Below are positions 20,012 through 28,918 of a stretch of 54,645 bases of DNA, one piece after another (the first letter of the stretch is position 1; every line of letters begins with the position of its first letter). The stretch spans positions 1 to 54,645 of the forward strand of contig CANQPP010000012.1 in NCBI GenBank assembly GCA_947625765.1. Reading direction: 5' to 3'. Both the position numbers and the translations under genes were made by a program. Source of the stretch: an uncultured Clostridia bacterium. Its GTDB lineage: Bacteria > Bacillota > Clostridia > Christensenellales > UBA1750. The notes below the pieces were generated by a model. It was not told the origin of the DNA. It saw only the letters and a program-made list of their open reading frames with translations, and did not search any database.

Positions 20012-21196
20012 ATGTGGCTGGTGACGAGGTTCGTGCCCGACCATGAGAACGTGACCAATCAGCGGGTGCGCGATGCCTGCGGCCGCCTGGGCGGCATCGT
20101 GGGCATCGTGGTGAACCTGGCTCTGGGCCTGCTGAAGGGCCTGACGGGCTACCTAGCGGGGTCGGTGTCCGTGGTCGCGGACGCGGTCAACAACCTGACG
20201 GACGCCTGCTCCTCCGTGATCGCCCTGTTCAGCTTCAAGCTCTCCGGCAAGCCCGCGGACACGCAGCACCCCTTCGGCCACCAGAGGATCGAGTACGTGG
20301 CCTCCGTGGCCGTGGCAGTGATCATACTGCTGCTTGGGTTCCAGCTGGGCAAAAGCTCGCTTTTGCGCCTCATCCACGGGGAAAGGAGCGGCTTTGAGCC
20401 CTGGGCCTTCGCCGCGCTGCTGTTCTCCGTTTTGGCCAAGCTCTGGCTGTACAGGTTCCATAAAAAGCTGGGCGAGAAGGTGGATTCCTCGGTGCTGCGC
20501 GCCTCCGCCGTGGACGCCCTGACCGACGTCTGGGCCACGCTGGCGGTGCTGCTCTCCCAGTGCCTGGGGCCCTTCGTGCGCTTCTCCCTGGACGGCGCGG
20601 CGGGCCTTGCGGTGGCCTGCTTCGTGGTGACGGCGGGCGTGCAGGTGCTGCGGGAGTCCATGGATAAGCTGCTGGGCTCCGCGCCCAGCCCGGAGACGCT
20701 GCGCCTGATCGAGGAGCACATACTGCGCTGCCCGGACGTTTTAGGTATGCACGACCTGATGCTGCATAGCTACGGCCCCGGCAGGCACTTCGCCACCGCT
20801 CACGTGGAGATGGACGCATCCGAGGACATCATGCAGAGCCACGCCCGCATCGACGACCTCGAGCGGGAGCTGGCCGTGGACCACAGCATCCACCTGGTGC
20901 TGCACTTGGACCCCGTGCAAAGGGGCGACAAGCGGACGGAGGAAGCGCGGGCGCAGGCCCAGAGCATATTGCAAGGCCTGGGCGAGGGCCTGACGCTGCA
21001 CGACTTCAGGCTGGTCAAGGGCGAGAAGGACACCAACTGGGTGTTCGACGTGTCCGTGCCCGACGACTTCCCCATGGAGATGGAGGAAATGCAGAAGAAG
21101 ATCGTGGAGGCGGTGCGCGCCATTGATAAAAATTATTATGCCGTTGTGACGCTGGACAGGGAATACACAGGAACGCCCAGCGACAAGCTGCACTGA
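20012..21196 (+). CDS. Cation diffusion facilitator family transporter
   Basis: 394 aa divalent cation/proton antiporter that would export Zn, Mn, Fe or similar metals. Six transmembrane helices lie between about 30 and 210. Metal-site signatures are V-V-A-D-A-V-N-N-L-T-D in helix 2 and A-V-D-A-L-T-D-V-W in helix 5. H-P-F-G-H-Q-R at about 89-95 is typical of this branch. The cytoplasmic domain (from about 225) contains M-H-D-L-M-L-H-S-Y-G-P-G. There is an additional ~90-residue C-terminal extension. The start at 20012 follows GAGAAGGGA; a frame to 19904 inside addA is a shadow. The metal cannot be told from sequence. Confidence 0.9.
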   Translation: MWLVTRFVPDHENVTNQRVRDACGRLGGIVGIVVNLALGLLKGLTGYLAGSVSVVADAVNNLTDACSSVIALFSFKLSGKPADTQHPFGHQRIEYVASVAVAVIILLLGFQLGKSSLLRLIHGERSGFEPWAFAALLFSVLAKLWLYRFHKKLGEKVDSSVLRASAVDALTDVWATLAVLLSQCLGPFVRFSLDGAAGLAVACFVVTAGVQVLRESMDKLLGSAPSPETLRLIEEHILRCPDVLGMHDLMLHSYGPGRHFATAHVEMDASEDIMQSHARIDDLERELAVDHSIHLVLHLDPVQRGDKRTEEARAQAQSILQGLGEGLTLHDFRLVKGEKDTNWVFDVSVPDDFPMEMEEMQKKIVEAVRAIDKNYYAVVTLDREYTGTPSDKLH

Positions 21197-21217
21197 ACAT
21201 AGAAATCCATAAGATAA

Positions 21218-21249
21218 GGCCCTTTTTGTACGGAAAAGGGCCCGTTTTT
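21218..21249 (+). terminator. Terminator of the cation transporter gene
   Basis: GGCCCTTTT (21218-21226) pairs with AAAAGGGCC (21234-21242), followed by CGTTTTTG. Confidence 0.85.
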
Positions 21250-21443
21250 GATGTAAAGCGGCAAAAGATACGGGGCGGAAGAAGGTTTTAACAAAAACAC
21301 AACGCCGAGGAAAAAAGAAGGATTTTCGGGTCCTGCGGCGAAAAAAGTATTATATTTATTTTATTCTGCCCGCGCCTGGAGCTTTGGGACCGGTGAGGGT
21401 CCTGATCCCGGTGCGGAGCCGTTGGAGAAGGGGAGTCATTCAT

Positions 21444-22061
21444 ATGTTATACGGCGCCTGGTTCGCGCTTCTGGGCTATCTTTCCGGAAGCGTCCTTTTC
21501 GCGCACGTGTTTTCGCGCCTTTTCCACGCGGGAGATGTGGCGGAAAAAAGCCCCGACAAGAACCCCGGGACCACGAACGCCTTCCGCTATGGCGGGTTCG
21601 CCTGCGGCGCGCTGACACTGCTCTGCGACGTGCTCAAGGGCGCGCTGCCCGTGTTCTTCTACCTGTATTTCTGCAGGCGGAACCAGGTATCCAGCTCGCT
21701 CCTGCCCCTGGTGATGGCCGCGCCCGTGTTCGGCCACGCCTTCCCGCTGTTCCGCCGCTTTAAGGGCGGCAAGGGCATCGCGGTCACCTTCGGCACGCTG
21801 GCGGGCCTGCTGCCCATGTGGCGGCCCCTGGCGACGCTGGCGGCGTTCTTCATCCTGTTTTCCTGCGTCCTGAAGGTAACGCCCCACTACCACCGCACGA
21901 TCGTCTCCTATCTGTGCACGCTGTTCTGGCTCCTGGCCGTGGTGCGGCAGACCGCCTTCACCCTGGGTTTTCTGCTCATCACCGGCGCGGTGGGCACGCG
22001 CATGCTCACCAGCAAGGAAGAAAAGGAAAAGATGAGGGTCAGGCCGCTATGGATGCACTGA
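21444..22061 (+). CDS. plsY: Glycerol-3-phosphate acyltransferase PlsY
   Basis: 205 aa integral membrane enzyme that acylates glycerol-3-phosphate with acyl-phosphate, the first step of phospholipid synthesis. Hallmarks: L-G-Y-L-S-G-S-V-L-F-A (about 8-18), the D-K-N-P-G-T-T-N-A-F-R block (about 38-48), L-K-G-A-L-P-V (about 63) and G-H-A-F-P-L-F-R-R-F-K-G-G-K-G-I-A (about 93-109). The ATG at 21444 follows GAGAAGGGGAG; the in-frame 21384 start lacks a site. The upstream gap (21250-21443) is AT-rich around 21345-21365, where the promoter probably lies. It overlaps the next gene by 13 nt. Confidence 0.93.
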   Translation: MLYGAWFALLGYLSGSVLFAHVFSRLFHAGDVAEKSPDKNPGTTNAFRYGGFACGALTLLCDVLKGALPVFFYLYFCRRNQVSSSLLPLVMAAPVFGHAFPLFRRFKGGKGIAVTFGTLAGLLPMWRPLATLAAFFILFSCVLKVTPHYHRTIVSYLCTLFWLLAVVRQTAFTLGFLLITGAVGTRMLTSKEEKEKMRVRPLWMH

Positions 22062-23209
22062 TCCTCTCCTGCGGCACCGGCGGCGGGCACGATTCCGCCG
22101 CGCGGGCGGTCGCGGAGGAGATGGAGCACCGCGGGCACAGAGCCGTGCTCCTCAATCCCTATACGCTCAAAAGCGACCGCCTGGCCAGCACGATCAACAA
22201 CGTCTACATCGGCATCGTCAAGCGCACGCCGGCCCTGTTCGGGGCCATCTATTCGGTGGGGGAAATGTACCGCCGCCTGCCCTGGCGCTCGCCCGTGTAT
22301 TTCATCAACGCCGCGATGGCTGAGGTCCTCTGCGAGTACATACGGCAAAACCGTTTCGACGCGGTGCTGACCACCCATTTGTTCCCCGCGGAGACCCTCA
22401 CACAGATGAAGGCGCGGGGCATGGAAGCGCCGCCCTCGATCTTCATCTCCACCGATTACGCCTGCATCCCCTTCGTGGAGGAGACGGCGCTGGACGCCTA
22501 CATCACCCCAACGCCGGAGCTGAACGGGGAATACCTCCTGCGCGGCATCCCGCAGGAGAAGCTCTACCCCTTCGGCATCCCCACCTCCCGCGTGTTCGCG
22601 CAGGAGCGGGAGCGGGCGGCCCTAAAGCGCGAGCTGGGGCTGGACGAGGATAAGGACTATCTGCTCTTATCCGGCGGCAGCATGGGCGCGGGCAGGATCG
22701 AGAGGACCATCTCCATCCTGCAGAGCGAGCTGCCAAAGGACGGCAGCCTGCGCCTGATCGTCGTCTGCGGCAGCCACGCGCGGCTGTATGAGCACCTAAA
22801 GGCGAAGTACGGGGAGCAGATGACGATCCTCGGGCACACCGACGAGATGGCGGCCTACATGCGCCTGTGCAGGGGCTGCTTCACCAAGCCCGGCGGGCTC
22901 TCCACCACGGAGGCCGCGGTCAGCGGCGCGCCGCTCATCCACATCGCGCCCATCCCCGGGTGCGAGACGAAGAACGCCCGCTACTTCAGCAGCCACGGCA
23001 TGAGCCTTTCCACCGGCGCGGGGAAGAAGGAGCTGCTGGGGGCGCTGCGCTTTTTGCAGGACGAGGACGCCCTGCGGGCCATGCGGCAGGCCCAGAGAAA
23101 CGCCATCCACGGCGACGCGGCCGCCAGGATCTGCGCCTTGGCCGAGGACATGGCGAGGCAGCGCCTAAGGCAGGACCCGGAGGGCATGAAGGCGGCGGCG
23201 GGAAGATAA
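22049..23209 (+). CDS. MGDG synthase-like / processive diacylglycerol glycosyltransferase (GT28)
   Basis: 386 aa. The N-terminal MGDG-synthase domain opens with I-L-S-C-G-T-G-G-G-H-D-S-A-A-R-A. The C-terminal GT-B half has the sugar-nucleotide site L-L-L-S-G-G-S-M-G-A-G (about 205-215) and F-T-K-P-G-G-L-S-T-T-E-A (about 276-287), as in UgtP and MurG relatives. It likely transfers sugar from a UDP donor to diacylglycerol at the membrane, giving glycolipid or a lipoteichoic acid anchor. Overlap with plsY fits a shared membrane-lipid role. The ATG at 22049 is chosen because longer frames run back through plsY. Confidence 0.87.
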   Translation: MDALILSCGTGGGHDSAARAVAEEMEHRGHRAVLLNPYTLKSDRLASTINNVYIGIVKRTPALFGAIYSVGEMYRRLPWRSPVYFINAAMAEVLCEYIRQNRFDAVLTTHLFPAETLTQMKARGMEAPPSIFISTDYACIPFVEETALDAYITPTPELNGEYLLRGIPQEKLYPFGIPTSRVFAQERERAALKRELGLDEDKDYLLLSGGSMGAGRIERTISILQSELPKDGSLRLIVVCGSHARLYEHLKAKYGEQMTILGHTDEMAAYMRLCRGCFTKPGGLSTTEAAVSGAPLIHIAPIPGCETKNARYFSSHGMSLSTGAGKKELLGALRFLQDEDALRAMRQAQRNAIHGDAAARICALAEDMARQRLRQDPEGMKAAAGR

Positions 23210-23246
23210 AAACGGAGACACAAGGCACAAGACCAGGTAGAAAAAC

Positions 23247-24026
23247 ATGAAGGAGAAGCGGGAAGAAATTCGGGCACAGTTCGGCACAAGGCAGCCGACC
23301 TCCCATCTGCGCAAGATGTATATTCTGCGGCTCGTTTGCCGCGTTGCGGTGCTGGGGGCGTGTGTTTGGCTCACCTTCGCCCGGCCCCAGGAGCTGGACG
23401 TGCTGGAGGGGATGAACTTCTTCCGCCGGCCCTACGTGCTGCAGCTGCTCTGGCTGTTTTGGGTCTGCGACATGGTCTGCCAGCTGGTGCCCATGCGCAG
23501 GCGCATCCCGCTGGGCTCCCAGAAGCTGTTCAGGCAAAGGTTCCAGCCCATCCGCGAGAGGATCAACCTGCATTCCCTGCAGGTCTACATCCACTCGGCC
23601 ACCAGGAAGGCCTACAAGGTGTTCCTGATGTGGCTGGCGCTGCTGGCGGGGCTGGGGACGCTGTTCTACACAAAGCTGATCGACCGGCGCGCGCTGTTCC
23701 TCCTGAGCGTCGTCTTCTACGTCTGCGACCTCGTCTGCGTGCTGATCTGGTGCCCCTTCCGGCTGCTGCTGGGCAACCGCTGCTGCACCACCTGCCGCAT
23801 CTTCAACTGGGACCACTGGATGATGTTAAGCCCCCTTTCCTTCATCCCCGGCTTCTTCACCTGGAGCCTGGTGCTTTTATCCCTGGTGGTGTTCGCCTGC
23901 TGGGAGATCTGCGTGGCGCTGTTCCCGGAGCGATTCTGGGAGAACAGCAACGAGGCGCTCAAGTGCGCCAACTGCAAGGATAAGCTCTGCACCCAGTACT
24001 GTGGCAGGCGGGCAAGAAACGCTTAA
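23247..24026 (+). CDS. Integral membrane protein with cysteine motifs, function unknown
   Basis: 259 aa with about five hydrophobic segments (near 28-45, 68-82, 124-142, 150-172, 205-228). The loop after the fourth helix has C-C-T-T-C-R-I-F-N-W-D-H-W-M-M (about 178-192). The C-terminus has C-A-N-C-K-D-K-L-C-T-Q-Y-C-G (about 241-254), both suggestive of metal or Fe-S binding on the cytoplasmic side. It follows the glycosyltransferase gene by 37 nt with no terminator, so it is likely the third gene of the plsY transcription unit. I do not recognise the family. Confidence 0.7.
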   Translation: MKEKREEIRAQFGTRQPTSHLRKMYILRLVCRVAVLGACVWLTFARPQELDVLEGMNFFRRPYVLQLLWLFWVCDMVCQLVPMRRRIPLGSQKLFRQRFQPIRERINLHSLQVYIHSATRKAYKVFLMWLALLAGLGTLFYTKLIDRRALFLLSVVFYVCDLVCVLIWCPFRLLLGNRCCTTCRIFNWDHWMMLSPLSFIPGFFTWSLVLLSLVVFACWEICVALFPERFWENSNEALKCANCKDKLCTQYCGRRARNA

Positions 24027-24052
24027 AAAGAAACGCGATACTTTGCGAATCA

Positions 24053-24094
24053 AAAAACCATCGGCTTTCCCGCGAAAGGGAGCCGGTGGTTTTT
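24053..24094. terminator. Bidirectional terminator between the membrane protein gene and smpB
   Basis: AAAAACCATCGGCT (24053-24066) pairs with AGCCGGTGGTTTTT (24081-24094) with one G-T pair; A and T tracts flank the stem on both sides. Confidence 0.88.
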
Positions 24095-24113
24095 ATGTTT
24101 CTTGGGGTGAATG

Positions 24114-24575
24114 TCAGCGGTTGCGGTCGTGGAACTGGCGCTCGATGTCGCGCTTTGCGTCGCGCTCGGCCATGGCGTCGCGCTTGTCGTAGAGCTTCTT
24201 GCCCTTGCACAGGGCGATCTCCAGCTTGACCAGGCCGTGCTTCAAATAGACCTGCAGGGGGATGACCGAGTAGCCCTGCTGCATCGCCTGCGCGCCGATC
24301 TTTAGAATTTCGCGCTTGTGCAGGAGCAGGCGGCGGGGGCGCAAGGGGTCCTTGTTGAATATGTTGCCCTTTTCGTAGGGGGAGATGTGCATCCCCTGCA
24401 GGATGGCCTCGCCGGAGCGGACCTCCACGTAGCTGTCCTTCAGGTTCAGCCTGCCCAGGCGGACGGACTTGACCTCCGTGCCCGACAGCTCGATGCCGGC
24501 CTCGAATCTTTCCTCCACGAAGTAGTCGTGCCAGGCCTTGCGGTTCTGGGCCAGCTGCTTGACGTGTTCGGGCAT
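24114..24575 (-). CDS. smpB: SsrA-binding protein SmpB
   Basis: 153 aa RNA-binding partner of tmRNA in trans-translation, which rescues stalled ribosomes. Typical motifs are [20 protein letters not shown] (about 9-28), [10 protein letters not shown] (about 30-39), the central H-I-S-P-Y-E-K-G-N block and a basic C-terminal tail [11 protein letters not shown]. Length is normal (150-160). The ATG at 24575 follows GGAAAGGAGG on the minus strand. No ssrA gene is seen in the window. Confidence 0.96.
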   Translation of the reverse strand: MPEHVKQLAQNRKAWHDYFVEERFEAGIELSGTEVKSVRLGRLNLKDSYVEVRSGEAILQGMHISPYEKGNIFNKDPLRPRRLLLHKREILKIGAQAMQQGYSVIPLQVYLKHGLVKLEIALCKGKKLYDKRDAMAERDAKRDIERQFHDRNR

Positions 24576-24675
24576 GGCGTTCCGTCCTCCTTTCCCTTGG
24601 GGTTTTTCTGAACATACAGTGTACCAAAGGAAGCGGCGGCCGTCAATCCCTTTGTCGGATGGCAGGCACATGGAG

Positions 24676-24708
24676 AAGCCCTCTCCCGAAAGGGCCGGGA
24701 GAGGGCTT
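24676..24708. terminator. Terminator of the S9 peptidase operon
   Basis: A 12-bp perfect stem: AAGCCCTCTCCC (24676-24687) with GGGAGAGGGCTT (24697-24708). It lies just after the end of the minus-strand peptidase gene at 24730. Confidence 0.7.
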
Positions 24709-24729
24709 TTGGCTTCCGATTGCAGGGTT

Positions 24730-26715
24730 TTACTTGGTCAGGTACTCGTCGAACCAGGCGAAGATCTCCTGCAGGCGGTACTCGCGGTTCTTCGGCTTGC
24801 CGGAGCGGGAAAGCTCGTGGTTCTCGCCATGGAACAGGCACAGCTTGGTGGGCACGCCGCCGCGCTTGAGGGCCGAATACATCTGCAAAGCGTCGCTCAT
24901 CCAGCAGCGGTAGTCCTCGTCGGACTGGATGAACAGCGTGGGCGTGACGGCCTTGTCGGCGGCGGAGAGGGGAGAGGTGGCCCAGAAGGTCTCGAAGTCC
25001 TCCCAGGGCGTGGTGCCCAGCTGGGACATGTTGTGGTTGAAGCCGATGTCCGTGGTCAGGGACTTGGTGAAGTAGTTGGAGATGGAGCGCTGGCTGGCGG
25101 CCGCGGCGAAGCGGTCGGTGTGGCCGACCATCCAGTTGCACATGAAGCCGCCGTAGCTGCCGCCGCAGATGCCGATGCGCTCGGGGATCAGCTGGGGATA
25201 GCGGCGGATGACCTCGTCGGTGAAGTCCATGAAGTCGTTGAAGTCGATCTTGCCCAGGTTGCAGGTGACGTTGGCGAAGTCCTCGCCGCGGCCGTCCGAG
25301 CCCCGCGGGTTGGTGTAGAACACGAAGTAACCCTTGGCGGCCAGGCACTGCATCTCGTGGTGGTAGATGGGACCGAAGGCGACCTTGGGGCCGCCGTGCA
25401 TCTCCAACACGCCGGGATAGCGCTTTTCCGGGTCAAAGCCCAGGGGCTTTAGCACGAAGCCTTCCAGCTCCACGCCGTCGCGGTCGCGGAAGGTGAAGTA
25501 TTCGGGCTTGACGATGTCGTGAGTCTCGGCGAACTCGGCGTTGAGGGAAGACAAACGCATCTCCTCGCCGGTCTCCAAGTTCAGGGAATAGACCTCGCCC
25601 AGCTGCATGTCGCGCATGCCGATGAACACGCAGGTATCGCCTACGATATCCATGCACTCCATGGAGCCCTCGCGGCGGCTGCGCACGGTCAGGCGGCTCT
25701 CCCCGCCGTCCAGCTCCAGGCGGTAGAGCTTGGTGGAGCTCCAATCGGTGGCCAGGAAGTAGAGCTTCCCGCCCACGGCCTTCATGGCCGAGCCGCCGCC
25801 GTAGGAGGAATCGCCGCCCACGCTGTTGCCGATGGGCGCATCCGGATGGGTGAGGGGCTGCAGGCGATTCTCATTCAGGTGCAGCGCGAAATATTCGGGG
25901 TTGCGGCCGGGCCACTCAAAGCCCGTGCGGGTGAAGAACAGCGTGTCCTCGTCCAGGAAGGCCGGCTCGCCGTAGCCCACGCCGCTGAAGGGGAACAGCT
26001 CCTTGACCTCCAAGGTGTTAAGGTCACACAGGCTCATCGTGTTACCGCGCGGGGAAACGTCCTCGTAGGTGGAGGCGCAGAAGGCCAGCTTCGCCTTGGA
26101 GGGGGAGAGGCTGAAGCCCTGGGCGTTGGTCCAGGGGCCGGTCAGGAAGTGGAGCTCCTGGCTGCCCGCGTCGAACACGGCCAGGCGGTTGCGCTTGCGG
26201 CTGACCACGCCGCGGCCGTTGAACCAGAAGGGCAGCTCCTCGAACAGCTCGAAGTCCTTGCCCTGCTCGGCGGCGCGGGGCGCGCCTTCCTCGGGCTGGG
26301 CGGGCTCCTCCACCGGGCAGTTGCAGGAGACGAGGTACTTATTTCCGGGCAGGGGCGTGATGGAGCCCACGGCCTGGGAGATGCGGAACAGCTCCACGGC
26401 CTCGCCGCCGCGCACGTCGATGGAATAGACGGCGGTGACGGGCTTCCTGCTCTCGGGCTTTGCGTCCTTGGGCGCGCCGGTGTAAAGAAGCGTGGTCTCA
26501 TTGAGCCACACGGCGTTCCTCTCCTTGCCGCCCATGGTCAGCTGACGGACCCAGTTGCCCTCAAGGCCGCTCACATAGAGGAAGCTCTGGTAGCCGTTCT
26601 GCTCCTTGTCCATGCGGGTCACGGTGAAGGCGGCCGTCTTGCCGTCCGGGGAAAGGCGGACGGCGCTGGGGAAATTGAAGGAATAAAAATCCGCGATCTG
26701 GATGGGCGAACTCAT
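24730..26715 (-). CDS. S9-family serine peptidase (acylaminoacyl-peptidase-like), downstream copy
   Basis: 661 aa prolyl-oligopeptidase-family enzyme. Residues ~1-400 form the WD40-like beta-propeller that gates access; the alpha/beta-hydrolase domain follows. The nucleophile is Ser520 in C-G-G-S-Y-G-G-F. The acid lies in [11 protein letters not shown] near 600 and the catalytic His is His633 in [10 protein letters not shown]. An oxyanion-side motif H-G-G-P is near 444. No signal peptide, so probably cytoplasmic peptide breakdown. ATGA overlap with the preceding paralogue shows an operon. Confidence 0.93.
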   Translation of the reverse strand: MSSPIQIADFYSFNFPSAVRLSPDGKTAAFTVTRMDKEQNGYQSFLYVSGLEGNWVRQLTMGGKERNAVWLNETTLLYTGAPKDAKPESRKPVTAVYSIDVRGGEAVELFRISQAVGSITPLPGNKYLVSCNCPVEEPAQPEEGAPRAAEQGKDFELFEELPFWFNGRGVVSRKRNRLAVFDAGSQELHFLTGPWTNAQGFSLSPSKAKLAFCASTYEDVSPRGNTMSLCDLNTLEVKELFPFSGVGYGEPAFLDEDTLFFTRTGFEWPGRNPEYFALHLNENRLQPLTHPDAPIGNSVGGDSSYGGGSAMKAVGGKLYFLATDWSSTKLYRLELDGGESRLTVRSRREGSMECMDIVGDTCVFIGMRDMQLGEVYSLNLETGEEMRLSSLNAEFAETHDIVKPEYFTFRDRDGVELEGFVLKPLGFDPEKRYPGVLEMHGGPKVAFGPIYHHEMQCLAAKGYFVFYTNPRGSDGRGEDFANVTCNLGKIDFNDFMDFTDEVIRRYPQLIPERIGICGGSYGGFMCNWMVGHTDRFAAAASQRSISNYFTKSLTTDIGFNHNMSQLGTTPWEDFETFWATSPLSAADKAVTPTLFIQSDEDYRCWMSDALQMYSALKRGGVPTKLCLFHGENHELSRSGKPKNREYRLQEIFAWFDEYLTK

Positions 26716-28670
26716 TTGGTCTCCTCCTCCTTCTTGAGGTATTTGTCATACCAGGCGACGATCTCCTGCATGCGCTTGACGCGGTTCAGGGGCTTGCCGG
26801 AACGGGAGAGCTCGTGGGTCTCGCCGTGGAACAGGCACAGCTTGGCCGGGCAGTTATGCAGCTTTAAGGCCGTGAACATGGACAGGCCTTCCACCATCCA
26901 GCAGCGGTAATCCCTGTCGGAGTGGATGAACAGCGTGGGCGTGACCGCGTTGGGCGCGTACTTTAGGGGAGAGAGGTCCCACAGCTTGCGCACGTCCTCC
27001 CTGGTGGTGGTGCCGTGCTGGCTGGGCGTAAAGAAGAAGCCGATGTCCGTGGTGTGCTCAAAGGCGACCCAGTTGGCGATGGAGCGCTGGCTGACGGCCG
27101 CGGCGAAGCGGGAAGTGTGGCCGATGATCCAGTTGGTCATGAAGCCGCCGTAGCTGCCGCCGCCCACGCCGAAGCGGGAGGCGTCCGCGTCCGGGTAGAG
27201 GCGCAGCATCTCGTCGGCGAAGTCCATCAGGTCGTCGTAGTCGATGGAGCCGTACTTGCCGCACAGGTCGCCGAAGGCGTTGCCGCGGCCGTCGGAGCCC
27301 CGCGGGTTGCAGAAGAAGACGAAGTAGCCGCTGGAGGCCCACATCTGCATCTCGTGGTGGAACACCTCGGAGAACACCGTGCGCGGGCCGCCGTGGATGT
27401 GCAGGATGGCGGGGTACTTTTTGCCCGGCTCGTAGCCGTAGGGCTTCATGGCCCAGCCGTCGATCTCAACGCCGCCCTTGGAAACGAAGGTGTGGGGGAT
27501 GGGCGTGGAGACGGACAGGGTGGAAAGAAGCTCGCCGTTAAAGTCGGTGACCTGCTTTCCGTCCTCGTAGAGCTCGGCCAGCTTGTCGCCGTACATGGCG
27601 CAGAGCAGCAGGTGGTCTTCCGTCACGTCGAAGCTGTCGATGGAGCCGTGCTCGCCGCTCTCCAGGCGCACATCGCCGTTCTTGCCGACGGAATAGAGGT
27701 AGGTGTCGTTGCGGACGGTGGAGAGGAAGTAGAGCCTATCGCCCAGCACCTTGGAGCCGCGGCCGCCGCCCAGGCGCGCGTCGGAGCCCACGGAGCCGTG
27801 GCCGAAGGAGGCGTCGCGCTCGGCGACGATGGAGTAAGCGCCGCCGTTCAAAGGCATAGAGTAAATGTCCGGGTAGCGGTCGTCGCCGTACTCGCGGCCG
27901 TCGGTGGCGGTAAAGAGCAGGGTATCCGGCAGGGCGAAGCCCGCGTGCACGTAGAGCGTATCCACGGGGATGAGCTCGCGCAGGGAGCGGGTGGCCAGCT
28001 CGTAGCTGTACAGGCCGGACTTGTCGTGGGGGATCCCCTGGTACTCATCGCCCGAGAACACCACATAGCCGTTGGAGCAGCTGGCCATCCCGACGTCGAA
28101 CCAGGGCGCGGTGACGGGGTCCAGCTGGTCCTGCTTCTCGTCGTAGATGTAGAGCCTGCGCCGCGTGCCGGAGGTGAAGCCGCCGCCGTTCATCCAGAAG
28201 GGGACCTCGGTGATCACCTCATAGGGAGGCATCTTGCCGTCCTCGCACTCGGGGCGCTTGGGGTTGTTGTCCTGCAGGGCCAAAACGGCGAAGCGGCCAT
28301 CCCCAGCGTCCAGCAGGCGCACGCCCTTCAAGGGCAGCTCGAAGCGCTTGCGGGCCTCGCCGAAGCAGGGGTCGATCTCGTAGAAGGCGGTGAACGTCTC
28401 GCCCTTTTCGGCGCGGTCGCGGTCGGCCTTCAGGCGGTTGGCCGCAAAGAGCAGCTTGCCGTCCGGCAGCCAGAGGTAGGAGGAAGCGTCGCCGCCGGAG
28501 GTGAGCCTGCGGCTCTTACCGTCCTTCAGCAGGTAGAGATCGGAATCGTAGGCGTTGTTCTCGCGGTTGGCCTTCTTCACCACGAAGGCGGCCATGGAAC
28601 CGTCCGGAGAATAGCTGGGGTCGGACACGAAGGAAAAATCGAACAGGTTTTCCGGCGTGATCCTTTTCAA
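26712..28670 (-). CDS. S9-family serine peptidase, upstream copy
   Basis: 652 aa paralogue of the next gene with the same propeller plus hydrolase layout. The nucleophile motif is [12 protein letters not shown] near 510, the acid is in F-I-H-S-D-R-D-Y-R-C-W and the His in F-H-G-E-T-H-E-L-S-R-S-G. The match near the C-terminus is close enough to suggest tandem duplication. The start is TTG at 28670: the frame reads Met-Lys-Arg-Ile-Thr-Pro after AAAAGGGG about 10 nt upstream, and the nearby ATG at 28680 is out of frame. Confidence 0.92.
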   Translation of the reverse strand: MKRITPENLFDFSFVSDPSYSPDGSMAAFVVKKANRENNAYDSDLYLLKDGKSRRLTSGGDASSYLWLPDGKLLFAANRLKADRDRAEKGETFTAFYEIDPCFGEARKRFELPLKGVRLLDAGDGRFAVLALQDNNPKRPECEDGKMPPYEVITEVPFWMNGGGFTSGTRRRLYIYDEKQDQLDPVTAPWFDVGMASCSNGYVVFSGDEYQGIPHDKSGLYSYELATRSLRELIPVDTLYVHAGFALPDTLLFTATDGREYGDDRYPDIYSMPLNGGAYSIVAERDASFGHGSVGSDARLGGGRGSKVLGDRLYFLSTVRNDTYLYSVGKNGDVRLESGEHGSIDSFDVTEDHLLLCAMYGDKLAELYEDGKQVTDFNGELLSTLSVSTPIPHTFVSKGGVEIDGWAMKPYGYEPGKKYPAILHIHGGPRTVFSEVFHHEMQMWASSGYFVFFCNPRGSDGRGNAFGDLCGKYGSIDYDDLMDFADEMLRLYPDADASRFGVGGGSYGGFMTNWIIGHTSRFAAAVSQRSIANWVAFEHTTDIGFFFTPSQHGTTTREDVRKLWDLSPLKYAPNAVTPTLFIHSDRDYRCWMVEGLSMFTALKLHNCPAKLCLFHGETHELSRSGKPLNRVKRMQEIVAWYDKYLKKEEETK

Positions 28671-28735
28671 GGTCGGTCATCCCCTTTTGCAGTATGTTTT
28701 GCGGGGCAAAAAAACGCCCGCAGGTGATCCTATTT

Positions 28736-28764
28736 ATTGTTGTCCTTTTTGCCCGGTTTGTCAA
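28736..28764 (-). promoter_or_regulatory. Sigma-A promoter of the S9 peptidase operon
   Basis: Minus strand: TTGACA (complement of 28759-28764), 17-nt spacer, AACAAT (complement of 28736-28741); leader of about 60 nt to the TTG start. Confidence 0.7.
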
Positions 28765-28834
28765 CCGCTTCATGTAAAGTTTGGGGGAGGATGCGCTGCA
28801 TAAGCATACCGCGCCTTTTCGCAAAAAGGCCCGC

Positions 28835-28863
28835 TTGACGGCGGCGGCCATCAGGAATATACT
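28835..28863 (+). promoter_or_regulatory. Sigma-A promoter of the M32 carboxypeptidase unit
   Basis: TTGACG (28835-28840), 17-nt spacer, TATACT (28858-28863); about 50 nt before the start codon. Confidence 0.75.
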
Positions 28864-28918
28864 AATTTATGTTATAAAAATCAGAAGGCGCTTGTGCCAA
28901 GGAGGCGTTATCGTACTT

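Noticed and set aside
21250-21443. Possible structured leader before plsY (ACCGG/CCGGT pairing)
   Set aside because: Short pairing only, no known riboswitch core; left as a probable promoter region.
25519-28727. Long plus-strand ORFs (463 and 570 codons) opposite the two S9 peptidase genes
   Set aside because: They are antisense shadows of GC-rich coding DNA: Ala/Val/Gly/His-rich low-information translations with no motif, while the minus-strand frames contain full peptidase signatures.
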